This document shows, one piece after another, positions 1 to 8,457 of a stretch of DNA of 38,881 nt. The notes beneath the pieces were generated by a model. That model searched no databases and was not told the origin of the DNA. It saw only the letters and a list, made by a program, of their open reading frames with translations. The stretch comes from Acidobacteriota bacterium (GTDB lineage Bacteria > Acidobacteriota > Vicinamibacteria > Marinacidobacterales > Marinacidobacteraceae). A program made the translations under genes and the position numbers. How positions within the stretch are numbered: the first letter of the stretch is position 1; each line of letters begins with the position of its first letter. Location of the stretch: positions 1 through 38,881 of the forward strand of contig VXWI01000021.1 of assembly GCA_009835985.1 (NCBI GenBank), written 5' to 3'.

Positions 1-400
1 GGGAGTCGGAGGGGCTCAGGTCGAGTCGCGGCAGGTCGTCCTCCACCCACTCGACGGCCCCGCCGGACTCCAGGGTCTCGAGTTTCTCGAGACACCGCGC
101 GACCGGGTCCCGCAAGGGGGGGATCTCGAAGAACAGCGCGTCCGGCGGCAGCGCTTCGAGCGCCGCCAGGCCACTCGACAGCAGGCTGCCGGCCCCCCGG
201 TAACCGGAGGTCTGCAGGTGATACATCCCGGCGGCGAGCTTCACCAGTGCTTTCAGGACTTCGCGCCGTACTCCGCGGGCATCCGCCCACTCCTCTTCGA
301 GAACGTCGTGGCATTCGTAGTAGGCCCGCTCGTTGAACAGCCTGACCGCGTCGAGCATGGCGGAGTCTGCGGCGGGGGCGAGCCGCGCGCTTTCGCTCAC
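1..400 (-). CDS. DUF309 family protein (3' end cut by window edge)
   Basis: The reading frame opens with GTG at 400 and runs off the left edge, so about 133 N-terminal residues are visible. The diagnostic DUF309 stretch is present near residues 22-38: FNERAYYECHDVLEEEW, an Asn, a Tyr-Tyr pair and a His-Asp followed by acidic residues, as in the all-helical DUF309/YpuF-like family of small soluble proteins of unknown function. The GTG overlaps the TGA of comM (GTGA, 4 nt), and AGGGG lies just upstream inside comM, so the two genes look translationally coupled. No reaction can be assigned. The family call is firm because of the motif; the function is unknown. Confidence 0.8.
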   Translation of the reverse strand, partial: MSESARLAPAADSAMLDAVRLFNERAYYECHDVLEEEWADARGVRREVLKALVKLAAGMYHLQTSGYRGAGSLLSSGLAALEALPPDALFFEIPPLRDPVARCLEKLETLESGGAVEWVEDDLPRLDLSPSDS

Positions 401-2067
401 CTGTTCCCCTCGGTCTTTCGGGCTTCGGACGCCCGGCTGGCGTACCCGGGGCCTCCCGGTTCGCTCAGGTCTGCGGCCGCCCGGAACTGGATCGCTTCCT
501 CGAAGTGGAGCGGCTCGATCGGGCCGCTCCCCGCTAGGTCGGCGATCGTGCGCGCCACCCGGAAGGCACGCGTGACCCCCCGCGCCGACATCCCGAGCCC
601 GTCCATCGCCCAGGAGACCAGCGACCGGAAAGGGCCGGAGCCCGATGCGGCTTTCACTTCGAGGATGGACATTCGGGCAGCCGTTCCTGCCGTGCGGAAC
701 CGTCCGGCCCGGACATGGCGGGCGAGGCGCACCCGTTCCCGGACGGTGGCGGTGGTTTCCCCGGTGGCCGGTCCCAGAACATCTCCGGAGGTTACCGGCC
801 TGACCGTGAGGTGGAGGTCCACCCGGTCGAGCAGGGGGCCGGAAATCCGCGAGCGGTAGCGCGCCACGAAGGCGGGGGGACAGCGGCAGGGCCTCCCTCC
901 CTCGCCGTGGTAGCCGCACGGACACGGGTTCATGGCCGCGGCCAGTTGGAACGACGCGGGAAAGCGGACGGAGTGGCGAACCCGGCCCACGTGAATGTCG
1001 CCGCTCTCGAGCGGTTGGCGGAGGCATTCCAGCACCGGCCGCTGGAACTCCGGGAGCTCGTCAAGGAACAGCACCCCGTGGTGCGCGAGGGTCACCTCGC
1101 CCGGCCGGGGTCCCGGTCCCCCGCCCGCCATCCCTGCATAGGAGATCGTGTGATGCGGCGCCCGGAAGGGGGGCCGGCTCGGGGGTGCGGACAGCGGTTG
1201 GCCGATGGCCGAGCGGATTCGGGCCACGTCCATTGCCTGCTCGGGCGAGAGCCCGGGAAGCAGATCCGGCAGGATGCCCACCAGCAGCGTCTTCCCGCTT
1301 CCCGGAGGTCCGGTGAAGAGAAGATTGTGGGCGCCGGCCGCGGCGATCTCGAGGGCCCGCCGGGCGCGGGGCTGGCCCCGGACCTGGGCCAGGTCCACGC
1401 CGGTACGGGAGACCGTCCGCGTCTCCCCCGAGGGCCGAAAGGGCGGAGGCAGCTGCGGGGTGGCGAGCAGGTCCGCCGCGGCGTGCAGGCTGACCGCCGG
1501 ATGGACCCGTATCCCGGGGGCCATGGCCGCCTCGGCGGCGTTCTCCGGGTGGACGATGGCGGAGCGCATTCCGGCGGCCGCCGCCTCCCAGGCGATCGGC
1601 AGTCCGCCGGGGACCGGCCGTAACGAGCCGTCGAGGGCCAGCTCGCCGAGGAGCAGGGTGTCCGCCAGACGGTGGCGGGGCGCCATGCCGGTCGCCGCCA
1701 GGATTCCGAGCGCGACCGCCAGATCGAATCCCGCTCCTTCCTTGCGGACCCCCGCCGGAGCCAGGTTGACCACCACGTGCCCGGGGGGGACGTGGAAGCC
1801 GCTGTTCCGCAGCGCCGCCTTGACCCGCAACTGGGCTTCGCGGATGACGGCGTCCGGGAGACCTACGGTGCGGAACGAACTCTGGTCGGCCCGCTGCAGG
1901 TCCACTTCGACCCGAATCAGCAGTCCCTCCACGCCCCGGACCGTCCCCGTACGGGTGACCGCGAGCAGTCGTCCCCGGCGGGGGTTCCGTCCCGCGTCGG
2001 TGTTCTCAGCTTGTCGCATGAGAACACAGACGGAATTCGGGCGATTATTTTCCCGCCGGCGCGCCAA
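397..2067 (-). CDS. comM: YifB/ComM family Mg chelatase-like AAA+ ATPase
   Basis: ComM is a hexameric helicase that promotes branch migration during natural transformation; the family is widespread even in non-competent bacteria. From the longest start, an N-terminal Lon-protease-like fold covers about residues 40-200 (GLPDAVIREAQLRVKAAL), the Walker A is GPPGSGKT at 253-260 and the Walker B is VLFLDELPE at 332-340. A cysteine cluster (NPCPCGYHGEGGRPCRCPP) near 380-398 is typical of the Mg-chelatase-like subdomain, and a C-terminal helical domain follows. The family normally begins just before the TGTVRGVEGLLIRVEVD segment, so the first 17-35 residues may not be translated; an in-frame ATG at 2019 is a good alternative. 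It is head-to-head with ccdA and coupled to the DUF309 gene. Confidence 0.93.
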   Translation of the reverse strand: MARRRENNRPNSVCVLMRQAENTDAGRNPRRGRLLAVTRTGTVRGVEGLLIRVEVDLQRADQSSFRTVGLPDAVIREAQLRVKAALRNSGFHVPPGHVVVNLAPAGVRKEGAGFDLAVALGILAATGMAPRHRLADTLLLGELALDGSLRPVPGGLPIAWEAAAAGMRSAIVHPENAAEAAMAPGIRVHPAVSLHAAADLLATPQLPPPFRPSGETRTVSRTGVDLAQVRGQPRARRALEIAAAGAHNLLFTGPPGSGKTLLVGILPDLLPGLSPEQAMDVARIRSAIGQPLSAPPSRPPFRAPHHTISYAGMAGGGPGPRPGEVTLAHHGVLFLDELPEFQRPVLECLRQPLESGDIHVGRVRHSVRFPASFQLAAAMNPCPCGYHGEGGRPCRCPPAFVARYRSRISGPLLDRVDLHLTVRPVTSGDVLGPATGETTATVRERVRLARHVRAGRFRTAGTAARMSILEVKAASGSGPFRSLVSWAMDGLGMSARGVTRAFRVARTIADLAGSGPIEPLHFEEAIQFRAAADLSEPGGPGYASRASEARKTEGNR

Positions 2068-2183
2068 TTGTGGAAAAGTCGAAGCGAAGGTGCACTTGAA
2101 CCGTCGTTTTCCGCCGCCGTGATCGCCACGGGATACGATTCAGGGCTGGCCCGAGCCCGGCGCTCCGACCGCTCCGCCAACTC

Positions 2184-2915
2184 ATGGACCTCGTCACCCT
2201 GCTCTACGCCGTGGGAGCCGGTGTGCTGTCTTTCCTGTCGCCCTGCGTGTTGCCCCTCGTTCCCGGCTACATCTCGTTCGTGTCGGGAACATCGCTCAGC
2301 GAACTGGCGGACGGAGCGCCCACCGGCGATGCCGCGGCGCGCCGCCGCCGGGTCATCGTGAACACCGTCGCCTTCGTGCTGGGCTTCTCCATCGTCTTCG
2401 TGGCCATGGGAGCGTCGGCGACCTACGCGGGCCAGTGGCTCGCCGGCAACCGCGTCTTCCTCGGACGGATCGCCGGCACGATCATCGTCCTGTTCGGCCT
2501 GCACGTGATGGGCGTGCTGAAGATCCACTTCCTGAACGTCGAGAAGCGGTTCCACTCGAACCGCGAGCCCGTGAGCCTCCTCGGCTCGTTCGTGATCGGC
2601 CTTGCCTTCGCCTTCGGCTGGTCCCCCTGTATCGGACCCATTCTGGCGACCGTCCTGGTGGTCGCGGCGAACTACGAGACCGTGAACCAGGGCATCATCC
2701 TGCTCAGCGGCTATTCGCTCGGGCTTGGGGTGCCCTTCCTGCTCACCGGGCTCGCGGTGGACCGATTCTTCGCGATATCGAAGAAAATCAAGCGGCACAT
2801 GCGGGTGGTGGAAGTGGTCGCCGGGGTCCTCCTGGTCGTGATCGGAGTGCTGGTGTTCACGGACAGCCTGCAGGCGCTTTCGCAATACCTCACCTTCCTT
2901 CCGGTCCTTGGTTGA
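2184..2915 (+). CDS. ccdA: Cytochrome c biogenesis protein CcdA (DsbD-type transmembrane reductant carrier)
   Basis: CcdA passes electrons from cytoplasmic thioredoxin across the inner membrane to periplasmic thiol proteins, for haem attachment or disulfide reduction. The 243-residue protein has about six membrane segments and both family signatures: FLSPCVLPLVPGY (Cys21) in the first helix and GWSPCIGP (Cys149) in the fourth, the Cys pair that is alternately oxidised. Length is normal for stand-alone CcdA. The ATG has no strong ribosome binding site. It is followed after 18 nt by a cytochrome c gene and then by a TlpA-like thioredoxin, which is its probable electron acceptor. The three genes read as one operon. 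Confidence 0.93.
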   Translation: MDLVTLLYAVGAGVLSFLSPCVLPLVPGYISFVSGTSLSELADGAPTGDAAARRRRVIVNTVAFVLGFSIVFVAMGASATYAGQWLAGNRVFLGRIAGTIIVLFGLHVMGVLKIHFLNVEKRFHSNREPVSLLGSFVIGLAFAFGWSPCIGPILATVLVVAANYETVNQGIILLSGYSLGLGVPFLLTGLAVDRFFAISKKIKRHMRVVEVVAGVLLVVIGVLVFTDSLQALSQYLTFLPVLG

Positions 2916-2933
2916 AACCAGGGGGAGTACTCC

Positions 2934-3332
2934 ATGCCAACCCTGCCCCCCGTCTTCGTGCTGGTCTTCCTGATGTTCGTCTCCAGCTCGCCGGCTCAGG
3001 ACGTCTGGGCGGTTCCGGACGAGGCCCGGGCCGTCGAGAACCCGGTCGCGCTGAGCGACGAAGCCCTGGCCGCGGGTGAGAAGGCCTACGGCGCCCGGTG
3101 CGCTTCGTGCCATGGCGATACGGGAAAGGGCGACGGCAAGGCGACCCGGTTCATCAGGCCGGCGCCTGCGGACTTCTCGACCGTCGAGGCGCGGGACCGG
3201 ATGACCGACGGCGAGATCTTCTTCAAGATCACCGAGGGCAAGAAACCGATGCCGGGCATGGCCCGGACGCTCAGCGACGAGGAACGCTGGCAGGTCGTCC
3301 ACTACGTGCGGACGCTGCAGCCGCCACGCTGA
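2934..3332 (+). CDS. Exported monohaem cytochrome c
   Basis: A 132-residue class I cytochrome c. An N-terminal signal peptide (about 1-21, ending near SSPAQ) directs export. The haem-binding motif CASCH is at 56-60 and is followed by the GDTGKGDGKA loop usual in these small electron carriers. The distal axial ligand should be Met106 or Met109 in KPMPGMARTL. A GGGGGAG ribosome binding site precedes the ATG. It sits between ccdA and a TlpA-like thioredoxin, so it may be a substrate of that maturation pair as well as an electron carrier; its redox partner is not visible. Confidence 0.9.
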   Translation: MPTLPPVFVLVFLMFVSSSPAQDVWAVPDEARAVENPVALSDEALAAGEKAYGARCASCHGDTGKGDGKATRFIRPAPADFSTVEARDRMTDGEIFFKITEGKKPMPGMARTLSDEERWQVVHYVRTLQPPR

Positions 3333-3352
3333 CCACACGGAGGACGACGATC

Positions 3353-3910
3353 ATGACCGGTCCCGAGCACCTGCGCGCGCGATGCGCCTTCGGCCTTGCA
3401 GTCCTGCTTGCGGGTCTGCTCGCCTTTTCGGCGTGCGGTCCGCCCCCGTCGGGCGCCGGCGGCGGAGCCGGGGGGATGGCGTCCACCGCTCCCGACGTCA
3501 CGCTGCCGCTCGTGGACGGGAGCGGTGACGTGAGCCTCCGGGGCGACGGCGCCGGCAAGGTCGTCCTGGTGGACCTCTGGGCGACCTGGTGCGTCCCCTG
3601 TGTCGCCGAGCTTCCCCATCTGCAGGAACTGTCGGAGGAGTTGCCCGAGGACGATTTCCTGATGCTCGGCATCCTGCTCGAGTCGGGCGATCCGGATGAC
3701 GTGGCCGCGTTCATTGCGGAATGGGGCCTCACCTACCCGAACGTGATGGGGTCCGGTGAAGTGCGCGATTCGTTCGGTCCGTTCCTCGGCTATCCGACGA
3801 AGTACCTCATCGACCGCGACGGGAACCTAGTGAAGCGCTACCTCGGCGCCGTCGGCGAGGTCCTGAACGAGGAAATCGGGAAGCTCATCGAAACCGGCTC
3901 GCTCGACTGA
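3353..3910 (+). CDS. TlpA/ResA-like thioredoxin-fold lipoprotein
   Basis: This 185-residue protein has a hydrophobic leader ending in a lipobox-like AFSAC (Cys28), a Gly-rich linker, then a thioredoxin fold with the active site WATWCVPC (Cys80, Cys83). A cis-Pro loop lies in LGYPTKYLID and is followed by the DRDGNLVKRYLG strand usual in TlpA/ResA proteins. It probably acts in the periplasm as a thiol reductant for apocytochrome c or other disulfides, receiving electrons from CcdA encoded two genes upstream. The ATG at 3353 was chosen because GGAGG precedes it and the leader starts there; the open frame further upstream lies inside the cytochrome gene. The lipobox is imperfect at -3 (Phe), so simple membrane anchoring is also possible. 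Confidence 0.9.
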   Translation: MTGPEHLRARCAFGLAVLLAGLLAFSACGPPPSGAGGGAGGMASTAPDVTLPLVDGSGDVSLRGDGAGKVVLVDLWATWCVPCVAELPHLQELSEELPEDDFLMLGILLESGDPDDVAAFIAEWGLTYPNVMGSGEVRDSFGPFLGYPTKYLIDRDGNLVKRYLGAVGEVLNEEIGKLIETGSLD

Positions 3911-3962
3911 GGGAGCGGGGCGCGCCGGCCGGTCCTCGCGGTCGCGGTCTTCAGACCGGCGC

Positions 3963-3981
3963 CCGCCCGCGCCGCGGGCGG
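3963..3981. terminator. GC-rich hairpin after the ccdA operon
   Basis: An 8-bp perfect stem CCGCCCGC / GCGGGCGG with a 3-nt loop lies 52 nt after the stop of the TlpA-like gene. No T-tract follows, so intrinsic termination is not proved. It belongs to a 174-bp gene-free spacer between convergent genes (3911-4084). Confidence 0.3.
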
Positions 3982-4061
3982 AACCGCGTGCCGCCACCCA
4001 GCCCAGAGCGAGCGACGCCGGTGGCGAACCAGCGATCCGCCGAAGGGCGCCTGTCGGCGCG

Positions 4062-4080
4062 GGGCCGCCGCCGGCGGCCC
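4062..4080. terminator. GC-rich palindrome after the symporter gene
   Basis: GGGCCGCCGCCGGCGGCCC is a 19-nt palindrome ending 4 nt from the stop codon of the minus-strand symporter. Folded with a 5-nt loop it gives a 7-bp all-GC stem. A second small hairpin, GCGCC-TGTC-GGCGC, abuts it. Without a T-run the role as a terminator is only probable from position. Confidence 0.35.
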
Positions 4081-4084
4081 GACG

Positions 4085-5392
4085 TCAGCGCGCGACGTCG
4101 CTCAACTGGCCCTCCGACGCCGCGACCGCCGAGGCCACGGTGAGGTCCCCGGTCACGTTCGTCGCCGTGCGGATCATGTCCAGGACCCGGTCCACCCCGA
4201 GGATCAACGCCACACCCTCGGCGGGCACCCCGATCGCCTGCAGGATGATGACCAGCATGATGATGCCGGCGCCGGGGACGGCGGCGGTCCCGATGGAAAC
4301 CAGCACCGCGGTGAGCACGATGGTGAGCTGGCCTTCGAGACCGATCGACAGCCCGAGCGACTGGGCGATGAAGAGCGCCGCGACGGCCTGGTAGAGCGCC
4401 GTGCCGTCCATGTTGATCGTGGCCCCGAGCGGCAGCACGAAGGACGAGACCTCTTCCGAGACCCCGAGATCGCGCTGCGCCCGGTCCATGGTCACGGGGA
4501 GGGTGGCGCCGCTCGAGCTGGTCGAGAAGGCCACGAGCTGCACCTGGGCGGCCGCCGGGAAGAAGCGCCGCCAGCGGATGGGCGTCAGGAACTTGAGGAC
4601 CAGCGGATAGACGACCAGCATCTGGGTGGCGAGGCCCCCGATCACCACGATGCAGTAGAAGCCGAGCGCGCCCAGAAGCTGCGCCACCTGCTGCGGATCG
4701 TCTCCCGCCATTCCCGTGATCGCCCGCGCGATCAGGGCGAACACCCCGAGCGGCGCGACCTTCATCACGATCCCGACGAACTCGACGACCACCGCCTCGA
4801 GTCCCTCGAAGAACTTGAGGAGCGGAGCGCCCTTCTCCTTCGGGATCCGGAGGAGCGCGATCCCGAACATGAGCGCCAGGAAGACGACCTGGAGCATGTT
4901 CCGGTTGCTCGACGTCGAGGAGACGACGTTGCTCGGCACGATGTCCTGGAGGATGCTGAGGGGGCCGCGCTCCTCCATCATCGCTGCCGCGGCTCCCTGG
5001 CGGCTCGCCGCCGCTTCCTCGTACTGCGTCGCGAGTTCGCGCTGCAACGACTCCGGCACGTAGTCGCCGGGCCGGACCAGGTTGGCGTAGCCGAGGCCGA
5101 TGCACACCGCGAGCGCGGTCGTGGCCACGTAGATGACGATGGTCTTGCCGCCGATCCGGCTGACCTTGCGCATGTCGCTGAGCGAGGCCACGCCGATGAC
5201 CAGCGACGCGATGACCAGCGGCACCGCGATGAGTTGCAGCCCGTTGAAGAAGACGTCTCCGAACGGCGAGATCCAGTCGCTCGTGAACTCGCCCCAGCCA
5301 TTGGCTGCGGCGACGATTCCGTAGATGACGCCGAGGGCGAGACCGAGAACGATCTGGACCCAGAGTTTCCGATACCAGGGAGTGTCCTTCAT
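4085..5392 (-). CDS. Dicarboxylate/amino acid:cation symporter (DAACS family, GltP/DctA-like)
   Basis: A 435-residue polytopic inner-membrane protein that should import glutamate, aspartate or C4-dicarboxylates with Na+ or H+. The first re-entrant-loop signature is STSSSGATLPVT at 290-301 and the ion-binding helix motif is NMDGTALYQ at 327-335, both characteristic of the EAAT/GltPh fold. The final helices carry a DRVLDMIRTATNVTGD segment, where family members have the substrate-binding Asp, Arg, Thr and Asn. An unusual polar, Ala/Glu/Gln-rich periplasmic insert lies at about 115-145. Substrate cannot be decided from sequence alone. It lies 54 nt downstream of rnd on the same strand, so cotranscription is possible. 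Confidence 0.92.
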   Translation of the reverse strand: MKDTPWYRKLWVQIVLGLALGVIYGIVAAANGWGEFTSDWISPFGDVFFNGLQLIAVPLVIASLVIGVASLSDMRKVSRIGGKTIVIYVATTALAVCIGLGYANLVRPGDYVPESLQRELATQYEEAAASRQGAAAAMMEERGPLSILQDIVPSNVVSSTSSNRNMLQVVFLALMFGIALLRIPKEKGAPLLKFFEGLEAVVVEFVGIVMKVAPLGVFALIARAITGMAGDDPQQVAQLLGALGFYCIVVIGGLATQMLVVYPLVLKFLTPIRWRRFFPAAAQVQLVAFSTSSSGATLPVTMDRAQRDLGVSEEVSSFVLPLGATINMDGTALYQAVAALFIAQSLGLSIGLEGQLTIVLTAVLVSIGTAAVPGAGIIMLVIILQAIGVPAEGVALILGVDRVLDMIRTATNVTGDLTVASAVAASEGQLSDVAR

Positions 5393-5446
5393 GAGCTGGG
5401 CCGTTCCTTTCTTGGCGCGGGAGACTCTACCCGGACCACCGATCGG

Positions 5447-6940
5447 TCAGCCGGTCGAGTCCCGGAGCACGAACCGCCCCAGGCGGCCGAGACGCGCGAG
5501 CCGGATCGGTGGCTGCCCGCCGCCCTTTCGGCCGTTCACCCCGACCTGGATGACGGCCTCGCCGGAGAGGATGAGCAGCAGGTCCTCCCCCAGGATGCGC
5601 CGGCGGTAGCCCTTGAGCGGCCGCGCGTCGGGCGCTTCCGCGGGGTAGGCGGCGACGATGGCGCGGAGTTCCTCCTGGGTGGCGAGCAGTTCGGGCGCCA
5701 CCCCGTGTTCGCTGGCACGCAGCTTCAGCCAGGTCTCCAGCAGCAGGGCCAGCGATTCGGGCGCCGGCCGCCGCTCCCTCTTTCCCTTTCCCGTGAAGGA
5801 CAGCGGCTTTCGGGCGCCCGCCCCGAGTACCCGGAGGATCGCGTCCGGGTTCTTCTGCAGCACCGCGCGGGTCTGCTGGATGGTCTTCGGGTCTCCCTTT
5901 GGCGGACGGCCGGCGACCGATTCGTAGGGGGCGAGCAACTGCTCGCGGTTCCGGGGTTGGCGCCGCGCGAGATCGCGCACCGCGCCGTCCTTCAGGATCC
6001 AGCCCCGCGGACGGTTCGAAGCCCGGGCCCGCCGCTCCCGCCAGGCGGCCAGATCCCGGAGCGACCCGCGCTGCGACGGCGTGAGGCTCGGGCTGTCGAG
6101 GGCGCGATAGCACTCCTCGGCCGGAGGCATTCGGTAGGAGTCCGCTTCGGTCAGCGGGACCATCTCTTCGCGGAGCCAGTCCAGGCGTCCGAGCGCCTTC
6201 GCCCGCTCGGTCAGCTTGTTCCGCAGCGGCAGCAGATAACGGACGTCCGCGATCGCATACTCCACCTGGCGCGCGGTGAGCGGCCGCTGCAGCCAGTTGG
6301 ACATCTGCTCCTGTTTGGACAGTTCACGTCCCACAAAGCCGGCAACGAGGGTGCGCAGGGCGATCTGGACCTTCTTCCCGTGGCCGATGACGGCGGCGGC
6401 GATCTGGGTGTCGAAGACGTTGTTCGGCACCACCGAGGCGAGCCCGTAGAAGATGTCGAAGTCGTGCTTGCCCGAGTGAACGACCTTGAGAACGCCGGGA
6501 TCGGAGAGGAGCCCCAGCAGCGGATCCAGCTTCTTCACCTCGAGCGGATCGACCACGGCTTCCACCCCGGGAGCGGCCACCTGGATCAGCCCGAGTTCGG
6601 GGAACAGCCGGTTCTCGGGGATGAACTCGGTGTCGAGGGCGAATTCGCCGGCGGCGCGCAGGTCCGCCACCAGCCCGTCGAGCCCCTCCTGATCCTGAAC
6701 GACCCGGACTCCCCCGATCTCCGCGGGCGAAGCGGCCTTCGCTCCGGACGCCTCCCCGGAGCCCCGGCGCGAAGGCGGTTTCGGACTGTCCCCCGCGGGT
6801 CGCTCACGGACGGCCACTGCGGCCGAGCCCCGGGCGCCGGACCCGTCGCCTCGGGTTCGCTTCCGGAACTTGCTGTGCTCTTCCAAGGCTCTCCGTGGAT
6901 CGTCCTTCCCCGCGGGCGCCGGGCAGGCGCCCGTGATCAC
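5447..6940 (-). CDS. rnd: Ribonuclease D-like 3'-5' exoribonuclease with HRDC domains
   Basis: RNase D trims the 3' ends of tRNA precursors and other stable RNAs. The DEDD exonuclease signatures are visible: Exo I FALDTEF (Asp103, Glu105), Exo II HSGKHDFDIF (Asp160) and Exo III YAIADVRYLLPL (Tyr228, Asp232). Two HRDC-like helical domains follow, around 285-370 and 395-470. The protein is 497 residues from a GTG start at 6940, over 100 longer than E. coli RNase D; most of the excess is an Arg/Gly/Ser/Pro-rich N-terminus (1-75) of low complexity. Either that tail is real or translation starts nearer residue 78. The gene is divergent from the NhaC gene. Confidence 0.88.
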   Translation of the reverse strand: MITGACPAPAGKDDPRRALEEHSKFRKRTRGDGSGARGSAAVAVRERPAGDSPKPPSRRGSGEASGAKAASPAEIGGVRVVQDQEGLDGLVADLRAAGEFALDTEFIPENRLFPELGLIQVAAPGVEAVVDPLEVKKLDPLLGLLSDPGVLKVVHSGKHDFDIFYGLASVVPNNVFDTQIAAAVIGHGKKVQIALRTLVAGFVGRELSKQEQMSNWLQRPLTARQVEYAIADVRYLLPLRNKLTERAKALGRLDWLREEMVPLTEADSYRMPPAEECYRALDSPSLTPSQRGSLRDLAAWRERRARASNRPRGWILKDGAVRDLARRQPRNREQLLAPYESVAGRPPKGDPKTIQQTRAVLQKNPDAILRVLGAGARKPLSFTGKGKRERRPAPESLALLLETWLKLRASEHGVAPELLATQEELRAIVAAYPAEAPDARPLKGYRRRILGEDLLLILSGEAVIQVGVNGRKGGGQPPIRLARLGRLGRFVLRDSTG

Positions 6941-7016
6941 CCAGCCGGAAGTCTACCGCCCGCATCGGTTTCTCCCGGGTGTGCGACGATAGGCGCCGCC
7001 CGCACGGTTCACGAGC

Positions 7017-8426
7017 TTGGAAGACCCCGGTTTCCTCAGCGTCCTTCCCCCGATCCTCGCGATCCTGGTCGCCCTGGCAACCCGCCAGGCCGTGCTCGCC
7101 CTGCTCGCCGGCGTCCTGTTCGGGGAGCTGGTTCTCGGCGGCGGCAACGTTTTCGCCGCCCTTGCCGGGACGGTGGGGCGGATCAGCGACGCGTTTGCGG
7201 GCAATCCGTCCATCCTGCTGTTCAGCACGCTGGTGGGGAGCGTGCTCGCGCTGATCGGGTTCACCGGCGGGGTCACCGGCTTCGTGAAATGGGTCACCGA
7301 GCGCCGCCTGGTGGCGGGTCCGCGGGGCGCCCAGGCGCTCGCCCTGCTGCTCGGTCTGGGCATCTTCGTGGAGTCGAGCATCACCTGCCTCGTGAGCGGC
7401 ACGGTGGCGCGGCCGCTCTTCGACCGGTTCCGGCTTTCCCGCGAGAAGCTGGCCTACCTGACGGATTCGACCTCGGCGCCGGTCTGCATCCTGTTGCCGA
7501 TGAACGGTTGGGGGGCGTTGATCATCACGATCCTGGGGACCCTCGGCATCGAGAGCGGGGTCTCGGTGCTCGTCGCGAGCATCCCCCTCAACTTCTACTC
7601 ACTGGCCGCCCTGGCGCTGGCTTTCTTCTTCGGCCTGTCGGGACGCGACTTCGGTCCCATGGCGCGCGCCGAGCGACGGGCGCGCGAGACGGGTCAGGTC
7701 ATCCGGGAGGGCGCCCGGCCGCTCGTTTCCACGGAAGTCCTCGCCCTGCCTCCCGGCCCGGGAGCGCCCGATCGGGCCCGAAACATGGTCGTGCCCCTCG
7801 GCGTGCTGCTGGTCATGATCTTCGTGGGGTTGTGGATCACCGGAGAAGGGAACCTGCTGGAGGGAAGCGGAGGCACGTCCGTACTCTGGGCCGTGCTGGC
7901 CGCGGTGGTGACCGCGGCGCTCCTCGGGATGTTCCAGGGCGTCCTCCGGGTATCGAAGACGATGGACCTGGTGCTGCAGGGCGCCGGCGGGATGGTGCCG
8001 GTGGTCACCGTCTTGCTGGTTTCCTTCGCCATCTCGGCGGTGGCGCGCGACCTGGGTACGGGCGTCTATCTGGCGGGAGTCGCCGAGGCCGCCATGCCCG
8101 CCTGGCTCGTTCCGGCCGTCCTGTTCCTGGTGACCTCGGTGGTCGCGTTCTCCACCGGGACATCGTGGGGCACCTTCGCCATCATGCTCCCGATCGCCGT
8201 TCCGGCCGCCGCCGTGCTCGGCCTCGATCTTCCGCTGGTGGTGGGAGCGGTCCTATCGGGCGGCATCTTCGGCGATCACTGCTCCCCGATCTCCGACACC
8301 ACGATCATCGCTTCCATGGCGTCCGGTTCCGACCTCGTGGACCACGTGAACACCCAGCTCCCCTATGCGGTGCTGGGTGGGCTGGTGGCGACGCTGCTGT
8401 TCGTGGCTGCCGGCCTCGCCGCCTGA
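7017..8426 (+). CDS. NhaC-type Na+/H+ antiporter family membrane protein
   Basis: A 469-residue polytopic membrane protein with 10-12 predicted helices. Recognisable NhaC-family blocks are PPILAILVALATRQAVLALLAGVLFGE near the N-terminus, SSITCLVSGTVARPL, DSTSAPVCILLPMNGW and, towards the end, TSVVAFSTGTSWGTFAIMLP and GGIFGDHCSPISDTTIIAS. The last two are the conserved polar helices expected to carry the ion path. It probably exchanges Na+ or an organic anion for protons. The start is TTG with no clear ribosome binding site, so the exact N-terminus is uncertain by a few residues. It is divergent from rnd, 76 nt apart, and followed by phhA. Confidence 0.88.
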   Translation: MEDPGFLSVLPPILAILVALATRQAVLALLAGVLFGELVLGGGNVFAALAGTVGRISDAFAGNPSILLFSTLVGSVLALIGFTGGVTGFVKWVTERRLVAGPRGAQALALLLGLGIFVESSITCLVSGTVARPLFDRFRLSREKLAYLTDSTSAPVCILLPMNGWGALIITILGTLGIESGVSVLVASIPLNFYSLAALALAFFFGLSGRDFGPMARAERRARETGQVIREGARPLVSTEVLALPPGPGAPDRARNMVVPLGVLLVMIFVGLWITGEGNLLEGSGGTSVLWAVLAAVVTAALLGMFQGVLRVSKTMDLVLQGAGGMVPVVTVLLVSFAISAVARDLGTGVYLAGVAEAAMPAWLVPAVLFLVTSVVAFSTGTSWGTFAIMLPIAVPAAAVLGLDLPLVVGAVLSGGIFGDHCSPISDTTIIASMASGSDLVDHVNTQLPYAVLGGLVATLLFVAAGLAA

Positions 8427-8441
8427 CGGCGGGCGCCCCAC

Positions 8442-8447
8442 TAGAAT
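8442..8447 (+). promoter_or_regulatory. Possible -10 box (TAGAAT) for phhA
   Basis: TAGAAT lies 10 nt before the phhA ATG in a GC-rich 31-nt gap. It would give a transcript with almost no leader, and no ribosome binding site is seen there. No convincing -35 element was found. Confidence 0.25.
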
Positions 8448-8457
8448 CGCCGGCCCG

